DNA from: Halovenus aranensis
Lineage (GTDB): Archaea; Halobacteriota; Halobacteria; Halobacteriales; Haloarculaceae
Length of the DNA: 64,000 nucleotides
Reading direction: 5' to 3'
NCBI RefSeq assembly: GCF_900100385.1
Contig: NZ_FNFC01000004.1
Location: 124,001-188,000, forward strand
The notes under the pieces were generated by a model. That model was given only the letters and a program-made list of their open reading frames with translations. It made no database searches and was not told the origin of the DNA. Every line of letters starts with the position of its first letter. The stretch's first letter is position 1. This document shows positions 8,848 to 17,580 of the stretch, piece by piece. A program made the position numbers and the translations under genes.

Positions 8848-11136
8848 TCAGCGAACGGATTCGAGCAGCAGGCGCTGTTCGACGCGTTTGACCTCGTGTT
8901 GTACGTCCCGGACCGCGTCGATGTTCGCACTGATTGAGGTAATTCCCTCCTCGACGAGATAGCGGACCATCTCCGGGTCCGAGCCTGCCTGCCCACAGAT
9001 GCTCGTGTCTACGTCGTGTTCGCGACAGACTTCGATGGTGCGAGCGATGAGGTCGAGGACCGCGGGGTGCATCGCGTCGTAGCGGTCGGCAACCCGCTCG
9101 TTGTTGCGGTCGATGGCGAGCGTGTACTGGACGAGGTCGTTCGTGCCGAAGCTAACGAAGTCGACTCCGGCCTCCGCGATGCCCTCGACAGAGAGGGCGG
9201 CGGCCGGCGTCTCTATCATTGCCCCCCAGGTCCGCTTGTTGGTATCGATGCCGACCTCCTCCATGAGGCGTTTCGCTCGAAGCACGTCCTCGGCGTCGTT
9301 GACCAGTGGAAGCATGAGTTCGACGTTGTCGTAGCCGAGTTCGTACAGCTTCCGGAAGGCATCGAGTTCGTGTTTGAACGTCTCTGGTGTGTCGAGACTG
9401 CGCCGAATCCCGCGGTAGCCGAGCATCGGATTGTGTTCGACAGGCTCGGATTCGCCGCCTTCGAGCTGTCGGAACTCGTCGGTCGGCGCGTCGAGCGTTC
9501 GGACCCGCACCGGTCGCGGGTAGAACTCGTCGGCGACGGTCCGAACGCCGTCGACGAGGGCCTCGATGTACTCGCCCGTGCTGTTGTCTTCGATGAACTG
9601 CTCGGGTGTCTTGCCGAGCGAGAGGATCATGTGCTCGACGCGAAGTAGCCCGACCCCGTCTGCCCCGGTCGCGGCCGCGCGCTCGGCCGCCGACGAGATG
9701 GAGACGTTTACCTTCACCTCGGTTGCGGTCATCGGCTTGACCGGCGTATCCGGGCGCATTTGCTCGACAGCGTCTTCTTCGTCGTTGTGGGTTCCCGTCA
9801 CAGCACCGGCAGTAATCGTGCCCTTGTCGCCGTCGACAGTGATGAGCTGTCCGTCCTCGAGTTCCTCGGTGCCGGTCTCCGTACCAACCACCGCAGGCAC
9901 GCCGAGCTCGCGCGAGACGATAGCCGCGTGTGAGGTCGTGCCGCCCTCGTCGGTGACGATGCCCGCGGCGCGTTTCATCGCGGGCACCATGTCCGGCGTC
10001 GTCATCTCCGTGAGGATAATGTCACCCTCCTCTACTTTGTCGAGCTGGTCGAGCTTGCGGACGATTTTGCTGTTGCCCGACGCCGAACCGGGCGTCGCGC
10101 CAAGGCCGCTCAGGATTACCTCGCCACCCTCAGTGTCGCTGCTGTCGTCTGCTGTCCCACCGTCGGAGACGCCTCCCTGTACGGCCGTCGATTCGCTCCC
10201 GTCGATTGTCGTGATAGGGCGAGACTGGAGGAGGTAGACGTCGCCGTCGTAGATAGCCCACTCCACGTCCTGTGGCTGGCCGTAGTAGTCCTCTATCATT
10301 TCGCCGGTTTCGTGAAGCTCTGTGAGTTCCTCATCCGAGAGTACCCGCCGATTACGCTTATCGTCGGGGACTTCTCGCTCGACAGTCTCGCCGGTTTCGT
10401 CGTCGCGGACGAGCATGGTCTTCTTCTCGGCGATAGTCGTTGCTTTCAGTTCGCCGGTCGCCCTGTCGATAACGTAGTTGTCGGGCGTGACAGAACCAGA
10501 GACGACGGCCTCACCCAACCCCCACGCGGACTCGATGGTGATTTCAGGCGCACCCGTCGAAGGGTTGCTCGTGAACATGACGCCGCTTTTGTCGGCATCG
10601 ACCATCCGCTGGACGACGACAGCGATATCGACCTCGTGGTGGTTGAAACCCTGCTCACTGCGGTAATACAGCGCCCGATGAGTGAACAGTGAGGCCCAGC
10701 ATTCTCGAACACAGTCGACGACGCGCTCTCGTGTGACGTTCAGGAACGTCTCCTGTTGGCCGGCGAAAGAGGCGTCGTCGAGGTCCTCGAGCGTCGCAGA
10801 CGAGCGAACTGCGACGGAAGCGTCTGACCCGATTGTGTCGAAGGCATCGAGAATCTCCTCCTCGATACTCTCGGGCATCGAGGTCTCCGTGATGAGTTCC
10901 TGTGCGGCCTCGGCGGCATCCCCGAGGTCGGGGTCGTCGGCCCGCAGGTCGACGATGTCGAACAGTTCCTCGTCGATACCAGTTTCCTCGATAAACGAGC
11001 GGTACGTCGCGGTCGGGACGACAAAGGCCGGCGGAACGGGCAAGTCTGCGGCCCACATCTCCCCAAGCGAAGCGGCTTTCCCACCGACGGTATCGAGGTC
11101 ATCGCCCCCGATGTCGTCCAGCCAGAGTACAGCCAT
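8848..11136 (-). CDS. ppsA: Phosphoenolpyruvate synthase
   Basis: Converts pyruvate and ATP to PEP, AMP and phosphate, for gluconeogenesis. Its 762 residues have the usual order: N-terminal ATP-grasp domain (TVGGKAASLGEM at the start, VAVRSSATLEDLDDASFAGQQ), a swivelling phosphohistidine domain (GGTTSHAAIVSRELG, His403), and a C-terminal TIM barrel (GADGVGLLRVEH, LGYRGIRRSL, FGTNDLVQYTL, and the active-site ICGQAGSD). An acidic linker of variable sequence, near residues 325-345, precedes the His domain. A TATA-like element lies in the 63-base gap to the PhzF gene, so it is probably transcribed separately. Confidence 0.96.
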   Translation of the reverse strand: MAVLWLDDIGGDDLDTVGGKAASLGEMWAADLPVPPAFVVPTATYRSFIEETGIDEELFDIVDLRADDPDLGDAAEAAQELITETSMPESIEEEILDAFDTIGSDASVAVRSSATLEDLDDASFAGQQETFLNVTRERVVDCVRECWASLFTHRALYYRSEQGFNHHEVDIAVVVQRMVDADKSGVMFTSNPSTGAPEITIESAWGLGEAVVSGSVTPDNYVIDRATGELKATTIAEKKTMLVRDDETGETVEREVPDDKRNRRVLSDEELTELHETGEMIEDYYGQPQDVEWAIYDGDVYLLQSRPITTIDGSESTAVQGGVSDGGTADDSSDTEGGEVILSGLGATPGSASGNSKIVRKLDQLDKVEEGDIILTEMTTPDMVPAMKRAAGIVTDEGGTTSHAAIVSRELGVPAVVGTETGTEELEDGQLITVDGDKGTITAGAVTGTHNDEEDAVEQMRPDTPVKPMTATEVKVNVSISSAAERAAATGADGVGLLRVEHMILSLGKTPEQFIEDNSTGEYIEALVDGVRTVADEFYPRPVRVRTLDAPTDEFRQLEGGESEPVEHNPMLGYRGIRRSLDTPETFKHELDAFRKLYELGYDNVELMLPLVNDAEDVLRAKRLMEEVGIDTNKRTWGAMIETPAAALSVEGIAEAGVDFVSFGTNDLVQYTLAIDRNNERVADRYDAMHPAVLDLIARTIEVCREHDVDTSICGQAGSDPEMVRYLVEEGITSISANIDAVRDVQHEVKRVEQRLLLESVR

Positions 11137-11199
11137 GGCGTATGTGATGCAACTTCAGGTATTGTAATGAAGCTTCTGGACGGTGCAATTCAGGCCGGG

Positions 11200-12081
11200 T
11201 TAGACTTCGATGATGTCGTCGCCGTCGTCTTCCGGCAGCGAGAGTGTCGTTTCGAGCGCAGTGAGTCCGTGTCCGCCGACCTGTACCGGCGCGAGGAGTG
11301 TCGTCTCGACGGTCGCTGGCCGGTCGATGAACCGTCCGCATTCGACAGAAACTGTCTCACGTCCGCCTTCGAAGGCGTCGTGCTGTTCGAGATACTGTCC
11401 ACAGCCCGCGGTTGCGACGCCACTTGCGGGGCGCTCACACCCTTCGACGCTCGGGTCGAAGACGCGGGCGTGCAGGTCGGCCCGCCGCGAGACGGTATCG
11501 AAGGTAAACGCGAAGACTCGCGCTGTGTCTGTTTCGGTCAAGACTGCCGCTAGCGCGTCCCGGTTGGGCGCGCAGTTGCTCAGGTCGTCGAGGAACCCGA
11601 CCGGGACGAACAGTGTCCCGCCAAATGCCGTCGACCGGGAGACCGGCAGTTCTCGACCGACGTTTTCCAGGCCCGCGGCCTCGACACCGAGCACCGCGGC
11701 GAGCCGGTCGAACGAAACAGAAACTGAGTCAACGCTCTGACTCGGAACCTCGACGTGTACGTCTCCGGTCTCGTGTTCGACGGGGTAGGACCGTTCAGCC
11801 CCGTCGGACCCGAGGACGCTCATCTGGTCGCCGAGGTCGGCCCGGTTACGGTCGTGCCCGGCAGTCAGTCCCGCGACAGCGGCTTCGACGACGTTGTTGG
11901 CGGGCACACGCTCGACGTAGCGGAACCCCTCTCCCAGCGACACCGCGCCGCTGGCACCGAATTCGGCGGCGACAGTCTGAAGCTGGTCCGGTGTCGCGCC
12001 GTCGGTGACCACGGGTACCGGAACCCCGCCCAGTGGCTCGTCGGCGAACGTATCGACCAGCAGTACTGATTTCGTCTCCAT
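11200..12081 (-). CDS. PhzF-fold protein, divergent
   Basis: Protein of 293 residues with the two-domain PhzF/diaminopimelate-epimerase fold. It starts SVLLVDTFADEPLGGVPVPVV, like PhzF (VDVFT...GNPLAV), and the second half keeps ARVFDPSVEGCERPASG, matching the RxFxP...DPATGSA block. The catalytic Glu of PhzF isomerases, normally in a SETAF-type motif, aligns with ASGAV here, and the CGHAT motif aligns with PANNVVEAAVAG. The active site therefore looks altered. Function is unknown; the enzyme may be non-isomerising or may use other residues. It follows a small membrane protein gene on the same strand, 63 bases apart. Confidence 0.75.
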   Translation of the reverse strand: METKSVLLVDTFADEPLGGVPVPVVTDGATPDQLQTVAAEFGASGAVSLGEGFRYVERVPANNVVEAAVAGLTAGHDRNRADLGDQMSVLGSDGAERSYPVEHETGDVHVEVPSQSVDSVSVSFDRLAAVLGVEAAGLENVGRELPVSRSTAFGGTLFVPVGFLDDLSNCAPNRDALAAVLTETDTARVFAFTFDTVSRRADLHARVFDPSVEGCERPASGVATAGCGQYLEQHDAFEGGRETVSVECGRFIDRPATVETTLLAPVQVGGHGLTALETTLSLPEDDGDDIIEV

Positions 12082-12144
12082 GCAGGCTTCTCTCCCCGTG
12101 CGGTGAAGAAAGCTCCCCTCCAGCCCGGGGCCACAGTGCCATCG

Positions 12145-12360
12145 TCACTCCCGCGCCGACTGGTACAGCGCCGCGAGCGCAATCAATATCAACCATCCTG
12201 CGCCAGCTACCGCTGCCACGACCGGGTCGAACCACAGGGGACCGGATCCAATCGTGTACTCGCCGGTAGTTCCCAGAAAGAAACCTCCCGTCAGTACGAC
12301 AACGCCGACGCCGAGATAGAAGTAGGCGTTCGACCCTGTCGGAAGCGTTGACTCTCCCAT
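12145..12360 (-). CDS. Small two-helix membrane protein
   Basis: Hypothetical protein of 71 residues. Two hydrophobic segments are clear: AYFYLGVGVVVLTGGFFLG (about 12-31) and VVAAVAGAGWLILIALAALY (about 47-66). A short loop separates them and the C-terminus is charged (QSARE). No family was recognised. It lies between phaC and the PhzF-like gene on the same strand, with short gaps. Confidence 0.65.
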   Translation of the reverse strand: MGESTLPTGSNAYFYLGVGVVVLTGGFFLGTTGEYTIGSGPLWFDPVVAAVAGAGWLILIALAALYQSARE

Positions 12361-12393
12361 CGCTGTGTCACTGCGCGGCCCAGTGATAAGGGG

Positions 12394-13485
12394 TTACCCC
12401 CCCGTTTCAGGCTGGGAAACATCCCGCTGTGCGAGCCAGGAACAGACCTCCGGCCAGAGCTGTTCGTGTGCCCGCTCGGAGACGGAGATGCCGATGTGAC
12501 CCGCTGAGAACGATATCAGACGCTCGTCCTCGCTTCCGACAACCTCGTTGAGCGGTTTGCTGGAGGCCGGCGGGACGATATGGTCGTATTCGCCGACAAT
12601 CTGGAGCAGGGGTACCTCGACATCGGCGGGGTCAACCCGCTCTCCGGCGAGGGTTATCTGACCGTCGATGAGGTCGTTGTTCCGGTAGACGTCGTCGACG
12701 AACTGCGTGAACACGCGTCCGGCAACGTCGACACCGTCCCATGTCCAGCGCTCCATGCGTGCGAACATCTCGACGAACGCCTCGTCGTCGAGGCGCTCGA
12801 AAAACCGGACGTACTTCGTGAGCAGGTTCTCGACGGGCTCCATCATCGCGAACTGGGCGGCGAGCAACTCGGCAGGGACGTTCCCGTAGGTTTTGGCGAC
12901 TGTCTCGGGGTCGTAAAACCGCGCCCACCGCTCCAGGAGGCCGCCAGTGTCGTCGAAGACGATTGGCGTCGCCATCAGCGAGAGGGTCCGCACCCGCTGC
13001 TGGAACCGCGCGGTGTACATGAGCGCTAGACTCCCGCCCATACAGTAGCCAAGCAGATGTACGTCCTCCGTAGTCGAACGGTCGGTGACAGCCGAGATAC
13101 AGTTATCGAGATAGCGACAGATATAATCCTCCAACCCGAGCGACGTGTCCAGGCCGGAGGGTTCGCCCCAGTCGACGAGATACACCTCGAAACCGTCCGC
13201 AAGCAACTGTCCGATGACGCTTCTGTCGGGTTGTAAATCCAGAATGTAGGGCCGATTGACCAGGGCGTAAACGAGACAGATTGGCGCCTCGTGGCGTTTC
13301 TCCGGGGGCTCGTAGCGACGGAGTTCGAGTTTGTTCTCCTCGTAGACCACCTCACTGTCGGTGTGTCCAACATCGGCCCGAAACAGCGCAGCGAGCCTGT
13401 CGGGCGGGCCTGCCCCCTGTTCGATAGCCCTGGCAGCGAGATGTACGAGCCGGCGTCTGAGGTGTGCCGGCATGTCGTCTCTCAT
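12394..13485 (-). CDS. phaC: Poly(3-hydroxyalkanoate) synthase PhaC, class III type, lacking a C-terminal tail
   Basis: Polymerises 3-hydroxyacyl-CoA into PHA. The 363-residue alpha/beta-hydrolase has the lipase-like box GYCMGG with nucleophile Cys148, catalytic Asp301 in GEYDHIVPP and His330 in AGHIGISV. The haloarchaeal N-terminal block VVYEENKLELRRYEPP, followed by ILDLQPDRSV, is well conserved. Characterised haloarchaeal PhaC proteins are about 100 residues longer, with an acidic C-terminal tail; this one stops soon after WPEVCSWLAQRD. The usual partner gene phaE is not adjacent. The start overlaps (ATGA) a 25-codon ORF. It may be a cryptic synthase or a depolymerase-like paralogue. Confidence 0.88.
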   Translation of the reverse strand: MRDDMPAHLRRRLVHLAARAIEQGAGPPDRLAALFRADVGHTDSEVVYEENKLELRRYEPPEKRHEAPICLVYALVNRPYILDLQPDRSVIGQLLADGFEVYLVDWGEPSGLDTSLGLEDYICRYLDNCISAVTDRSTTEDVHLLGYCMGGSLALMYTARFQQRVRTLSLMATPIVFDDTGGLLERWARFYDPETVAKTYGNVPAELLAAQFAMMEPVENLLTKYVRFFERLDDEAFVEMFARMERWTWDGVDVAGRVFTQFVDDVYRNNDLIDGQITLAGERVDPADVEVPLLQIVGEYDHIVPPASSKPLNEVVGSEDERLISFSAGHIGISVSERAHEQLWPEVCSWLAQRDVSQPETGG

Positions 13486-13559
13486 GCCGGTCGCCCCCGA
13501 CCCAACTGTTCCGACGCGACGGCAGGCAGGCGGATGTCGTCCACCTCGCTGTGGTCCAT
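13482..13559 (-). CDS. Possible 25-residue leaderless small ORF coupled to phaC
   Basis: The ATG at 13559 opens a 25-codon frame (MDHSEVDDIRLPAVASE...) whose TGA overlaps the phaC ATG as ATGA. A TATA-like CTACTACAAT at 13581-13590 lies about 25 bases upstream, which puts the transcript start at this ATG rather than at phaC. phaC itself has no strong Shine-Dalgarno, so translation may be coupled. The peptide could equally be an accidental frame. No homologue was recognised. Confidence 0.35.
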   Translation of the reverse strand: MDHSEVDDIRLPAVASEQLGRGRPA

Positions 13560-13580
13560 AGACGGGTTTCGTCCACCTGT

Positions 13581-13590
13581 ATTGTAGTAG
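13581..13590 (-). promoter_or_regulatory. TATA-like element upstream of the small ORF and phaC
   Basis: The minus strand reads CTACTACAAT about 25 bases before the ATG at 13559. This is about 100 bases from phaC, so the primary transcript probably begins at the small ORF. Confidence 0.4.
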
Positions 13591-13605
13591 TTTTCTTCTG
13601 ACCTA

Positions 13606-14304
13606 TCAGGGGACAAATGTCTCGGCTCGGCGTGTCGTCTCGACACCGTACTCAGCGGCTTCGACGCTCTCGGGGTACTCTCGGTCTGGGTACCGAGAGC
13701 GGAGACTGGCCTGAACTGCGTCCCGCGTGCAGGCGCGGGCGGCCGCGCCGACTTCAGTCGCCGCGCCAGTGTACTCTACTGGCTCGCCGGCAGGGTCGGT
13801 AGCGACGACGACCGCGTCGGTCGTGGTTCCGGGAAAGCCCGCCTCGGCCAACAGCGTCGCGCTCTTTGCCTCTGCGACCACCGTACTCAGGTTGGCGAGC
13901 GCACCGTCGCCGAGGGCTCGCGTCGTGCCGAGGATGATATTGACAGTTCCCGGTGGCGTCGCGGGGGAGTCACCAGTCCCGTCGTCGCCCGAAGGGTTGG
14001 CTGGCAGCGCCGCCGGGTTCGAAATGCCGGCCGTGGCGTAGGCTACGACAGGGCCATCTCGTGCGCCCCGTGCATGATTAAGATTGACACCAGTGAGAAG
14101 CGCCGGCCCTGCCGTCGAAAACTCTGCCCGACTGCGGCGGGTTTCGACGTATGTATCGAGGTCAGTCCGTCCCCACCCTTCGGGGACCGAAATGTTGTAC
14201 GCGGCTCCGGCTTCAGTGATACCGCCGTCGTAGCCGCCGGACAGCCACCGAGTCCCGTCCCGTGTCACCTGCAACACCCCCTCGCGCACGGTCGTCTCAA
14301 ACAT
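13606..14304 (-). CDS. cbiZ: Adenosylcobinamide amidohydrolase CbiZ
   Basis: Cleaves the aminopropanol amide of adenosylcobinamide or adenosylpseudocobalamin to give adenosylcobyric acid, so that imported corrinoids can be rebuilt with the cell's own lower ligand. The 232 residues include VNLNHARGARDGPVVAYATAGISNPAA, written here only as its core NLNHA...TAGISNPA, and NIILGTTRALGDGAL, both typical of CbiZ. A small insert rich in Gly, Asp and Pro follows the NPAA block. I chose the ATG at 14304 (MFETTVREGVL), which overlaps the cobD stop by 8 bases; the frame extends further upstream but only inside cobD. It is the last gene of the cobalamin operon. Confidence 0.92.
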   Translation of the reverse strand: MFETTVREGVLQVTRDGTRWLSGGYDGGITEAGAAYNISVPEGWGRTDLDTYVETRRSRAEFSTAGPALLTGVNLNHARGARDGPVVAYATAGISNPAALPANPSGDDGTGDSPATPPGTVNIILGTTRALGDGALANLSTVVAEAKSATLLAEAGFPGTTTDAVVVATDPAGEPVEYTGAATEVGAAARACTRDAVQASLRSRYPDREYPESVEAAEYGVETTRRAETFVP

Positions 14305-15301
14305 CTCCGAGCACCTCCAGCAGTCGGTCGTTCTCTCGGGGCAGACGCACCGCGACCCTGATGTGTGAGTCGAGTCCACGGAAGCTTCGAGCGTCACGAA
14401 CTGCGATTCCGTCGTCTCTGGCGGCCTCGAGGACGGCATCGACCGAACGCTCGCCTATGTCGAGCAACAAGAAAGGCGCAGCAGAGTCGAACACATCGAA
14501 CGCCTCGCCGAGTGTTGCCGCCATCCGGTCGCGCTCTGCCCGGACTCTCGCCCGCGTCTGCTCGACGAACTCACGCCGGGTCAGACAGTATTCGCCGACA
14601 GCGATAGCTGGCGCGCCGAGATTCCAGGTCTGTCTGGCAGTACCCAACCGCCGGCGCATCTCGCCGGTTGCGGCCAGAAACCCGGCGCGAATGCCGGGAA
14701 GACCGAACATCTTGGTCAGCGAGCGCGCGACGACGACGCCCTCTGTTCCCGCCAGTGAGGGGCGGTCCGTGAAATCCAGGAACGCCTCGTCTACCAGCAA
14801 GCGGGTATCGCTCTCTCGGCACCGACTGGCGAACTCACGAAGTGCTGCGTCGTCGTAGGCCTCGCCAGTCGGGTTGTTCGGGTGACAGACGACAGCCATC
14901 TCGTGCTCGCTCGGGTCGGCGTCCAGTACCGCGTCGTGGTCGACGAAAACGGGCTCGGCTCCCTGAAGCCGAACCTCGCGACTGTACTCGCCGAAGCTCG
15001 GTGCGGGAAGCAGCGCCGAATCTCCCGGCGTGAGCGTCACTTCGGCGGTGAGTCGTATCCCGGCCAGTCCACCCGGCATGGGCAGGACCTCCTGACGCGA
15101 ACAGCCCACGCAGTCGGCGGCAGCAACACGGAACTCGGCAGGTAGGTCTGGCGGGTACGACTGTGCGTCCGCCAGCGCCGACCGGTACACGTCGGCAACA
15201 CCCTCAGGCGTCTCGGGGTTCGTGTTCGCACTGAAATCGAGAACGTCGGCCTCGCCGCCGTGTTCGACCCGTCCAACTTCGTCGACCGCATCAGGCTCCA
15301 T
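14297..15301 (-). CDS. cobD: L-threonine-O-3-phosphate decarboxylase CobD-like aminotransferase
   Basis: Class I/II PLP enzyme of 334 residues that supplies (R)-1-amino-2-propanol O-2-phosphate to CbiB. Visible motifs are LDFSANTNPETP, VVCHPNNPTGEAY, LLVDEAFLDFTDRP, and the PLP lysine in ARSLTKMFGLPGIRAGF. Histidinol-phosphate aminotransferase has the same fold, but the operon context and the short length favour CobD. Bacterial CobD sometimes carries an extra zinc-binding C-terminal extension, which is absent here. It overlaps cobT by 11 bases and cbiZ by 8, indicating translational coupling. Confidence 0.9.
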   Translation of the reverse strand: MEPDAVDEVGRVEHGGEADVLDFSANTNPETPEGVADVYRSALADAQSYPPDLPAEFRVAAADCVGCSRQEVLPMPGGLAGIRLTAEVTLTPGDSALLPAPSFGEYSREVRLQGAEPVFVDHDAVLDADPSEHEMAVVCHPNNPTGEAYDDAALREFASRCRESDTRLLVDEAFLDFTDRPSLAGTEGVVVARSLTKMFGLPGIRAGFLAATGEMRRRLGTARQTWNLGAPAIAVGEYCLTRREFVEQTRARVRAERDRMAATLGEAFDVFDSAAPFLLLDIGERSVDAVLEAARDDGIAVRDARSFRGLDSHIRVAVRLPRENDRLLEVLGDV

Positions 15302-16298
15302 CTATCGCTCCTCCTGTGTCTGTGAGGTTACCGTACACCGATTCGATTTGCCCGCGCACGTCACGCATCGACACGTCGCTCTCGGCTGCGAGCGCCAACG
15401 CACCGCCCATGCCAACGCCCTCCTTGGCCTCGCCCTGGCAGTACTGCTGCATTGCGACGTGGTCGGTGGTCTCGAATCCGGGGTCGGTCACCGTCAAATC
15501 GAGTCCGAAAGCGTCCGTCGCCTCCCGGAGGTCGTCTGTGTCTTCGTCGACGAACACTGTCGTCGCGAGCGCGAGGTCAGCATCAACCCCGAGGTGTCTG
15601 AGCAACGCTGCCACCGCGACCATCTGTGTTCCGCCTGCCAGTGTCACGTCGACGCCTGTGTCAATTGCTCCGGCGGCCACGCCCATGACAGCCGGCATCA
15701 CCGGGTCACCCACCAGCCGGACCGCCCGTAGCGGGTCCTCAGCCGCCTCGCCCGCGGCAATTCCACTCGCCTCGAGTGCGGTGTCGACGACCGCTCCCTT
15801 CCGGCCGAGCGGGTTCTCGGGGAGTGAGGAGGAGACGCCGTATGGCTCGCCGAGCGCTCGCAGGACGCCGAGGGCAGTCGTTGTCCCACCGGGGACGCTC
15901 TCGCCGATAGAGACTGCATCATTAGAGAACGTTCGGCCGACTGCCCTGGCGCGGTCGAATATCTGGCGCGCGTCTGGCACTGCCTCCGCCTCTCGAATAT
16001 CTGCGCCGGCCTGGTCTCCCACTTGGACTATCGGTGCGGCGGTGTCGACGGTGAGGCCGGCCTCGATGGCGACAGTCTCGAACGCCAGCAGGTCGCGAAC
16101 AGCACGCGTAATGACTGCGGGTGTCGGACACCCGGTCGGACTCATCGGAACGACATCTGTGAACACCGGGCGACCGTACGTCACGAGTTCGAGGTCCGCG
16201 GCTGGCGTGTGATAGGTGCGGTCGGGGTTTGCACCGGCGGCACTGATGCCGTCTATCGTCGCCGTCGCCGTCGACCCCGCAACCAGAACAAACGTCAC
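15291..16298 (-). CDS. cobT: CobT-like nicotinate-nucleotide:DMB phosphoribosyltransferase family
   Basis: Protein of 335 residues of the archaeal CobT-like (UPF0284) family, thought to activate the lower-ligand base as alpha-ribazole phosphate. The family's features are MSPTGCPTPAVITRA, GQVGDQAGADIR-like sequence (PIVQVGDQAGADIR), SIGESVPGGTTTALGVL, and LAGGTQMVAVAAL. The CobT fold normally uses a catalytic Glu near the C-terminus; QGEAKEGVGMGGAL is the corresponding segment. Biochemical proof for this archaeal branch is thin, so the base used is uncertain. It overlaps cobY by 4 bases. Confidence 0.85.
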   Translation of the reverse strand: MTFVLVAGSTATATIDGISAAGANPDRTYHTPAADLELVTYGRPVFTDVVPMSPTGCPTPAVITRAVRDLLAFETVAIEAGLTVDTAAPIVQVGDQAGADIREAEAVPDARQIFDRARAVGRTFSNDAVSIGESVPGGTTTALGVLRALGEPYGVSSSLPENPLGRKGAVVDTALEASGIAAGEAAEDPLRAVRLVGDPVMPAVMGVAAGAIDTGVDVTLAGGTQMVAVAALLRHLGVDADLALATTVFVDEDTDDLREATDAFGLDLTVTDPGFETTDHVAMQQYCQGEAKEGVGMGGALALAAESDVSMRDVRGQIESVYGNLTDTGGAIDGA

Positions 16299-16852
16299 AG
16301 CAACGCCTCCGCTATCTGTCCGTCTCGTCGTCTGTTCACGTTCACGGCAAATCTAAAGTCCTCGGTCACGTGTCTACTGTCCTCTCTATCGCCCACGACG
16401 TTAATTCCGCTCGGTACGAGCGTCCGCTCGCCGGCCTCGACCGTGATATCGTATCCGAGACCGAGCGCCGTCTTCACCTCGGAAGGCGTGTAAACGCTCA
16501 GCGAGCCGCCCTCGTGGATTTCTAGCACGTAGTCAACAGCCTTGCCGTCGAGTAGCGGGAGGTCGGCAGCGACGGTCAACACCGGCAGTTCACGGCCATC
16601 GAGAACGTGCTGGAGGTCCTCGACGTACCCCGTCCCTGGGGTGTCAATAATCGCGACGTGCTCGGCGGCGAGCCTCTCGCGTGTTTCCGGCGTGGCCGGC
16701 GAAACCGCTGCGTGAATGTGCTCGACGGCGCTGGCTTCGAGCGCGTTGAGGACCCGACAGACCATCGGGTCACCGCCGATTTCGTACAGCGGCTTCTCGA
16801 CGGGCGTGTCCAGTCGGGTTCCCTCACCGCCACACATCACAACTGCGTCCAC
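16295..16852 (-). CDS. cobY: Adenosylcobinamide-phosphate guanylyltransferase CobY
   Basis: Archaeal replacement for CobU: transfers GMP from GTP to adenosylcobinamide phosphate. The 185-residue nucleotidyltransferase has the N-terminal signature MDAVVMCGGEGTRL with K in PVEKPLYEIGG, and the metal-site region LTVAADLPLLDG. There is no kinase domain, consistent with CbiB producing the phosphorylated intermediate directly. Its start lies 16 bases inside cobS. Confidence 0.92.
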   Translation of the reverse strand: MDAVVMCGGEGTRLDTPVEKPLYEIGGDPMVCRVLNALEASAVEHIHAAVSPATPETRERLAAEHVAIIDTPGTGYVEDLQHVLDGRELPVLTVAADLPLLDGKAVDYVLEIHEGGSLSVYTPSEVKTALGLGYDITVEAGERTLVPSGINVVGDREDSRHVTEDFRFAVNVNRRRDGQIAEALL

Positions 16853-17580
16853 GCAATCACCCCCGCGTGGAGTGCGACGGCGCGGGCTATCTCGTTTGCC
16901 GCGCCGAAGATATCACCGTTGACGCCGCCGAGTCGGCTGCGCGCCACTCGGAAGACGACCAGCGCCGAGAGCAACCCGGCGACGACAGCGACGGCACCGG
17001 CCGGATGTGGCCAGGTGATGACTGTCGCTGGAACCGCCGCGAAAGCCGGGAGTGCCAGGTCACGCGGCCCCGACTCGCCGGTCAATGTCGCTGCCATCCC
17101 TTCGTGTATTGCGGTGCCAACACAGACCAGGGTTGCCATCCCGAGTTTCGCGGACACCTCCGCAGCGATGACCAGACGCAGGCCGACGAGTGGGTCCGCC
17201 GCTACACTCACGACAGCCAGCGCCAGCCCAGAGACCAGCACGACGACAGTGACGACAGCGCCGACGCCGACAGTCGTGTCTTTCAGTACGTCCCGGCGTT
17301 TCTCGGCCGAACCGTGGACGACAAGGGCATCACCGAGGTCTGCGAGCCCGTCGATGTGCGTGATGCCGGTGAGCAGGTAGAGCCATGCGACCACCATCGC
17401 GGCGGCGGTCGGCTCGGGAGCAGGGACGAAAAGCGGGAGCGCCACCAGCGCACCGACGGCGTACCCCGCCAGCGGGAAGGTAACTGGCGACTGTCTGAAC
17501 GCGTTCCAGGCGCGCTCGGTATGACCGACTGGAATCCGGGTCAAAAATCCAATAGCACCCCGGAGTGCCTGTAGCGTCAC
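16837..17580 (-). CDS. cobS: Adenosylcobinamide-GDP ribazoletransferase (cobalamin synthase) CobS
   Basis: Integral membrane enzyme of 247 residues that joins the GDP-activated corrinoid to alpha-ribazole (phosphate). The Mg-binding motif ITHIDGLADLGDAL is typical of the family, followed by KDTTVGVGAV. Several hydrophobic segments are visible (LPLFV, AAAMVVAWLYLLTG, VVTVVVLVSGLALAVVSV). It begins MTLQALRGAIGFLTRIPVG. The start overlaps the cbiB stop by 4 bases. Confidence 0.94.
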   Translation of the reverse strand: MTLQALRGAIGFLTRIPVGHTERAWNAFRQSPVTFPLAGYAVGALVALPLFVPAPEPTAAAMVVAWLYLLTGITHIDGLADLGDALVVHGSAEKRRDVLKDTTVGVGAVVTVVVLVSGLALAVVSVAADPLVGLRLVIAAEVSAKLGMATLVCVGTAIHEGMAATLTGESGPRDLALPAFAAVPATVITWPHPAGAVAVVAGLLSALVVFRVARSRLGGVNGDIFGAANEIARAVALHAGVIAWTQL

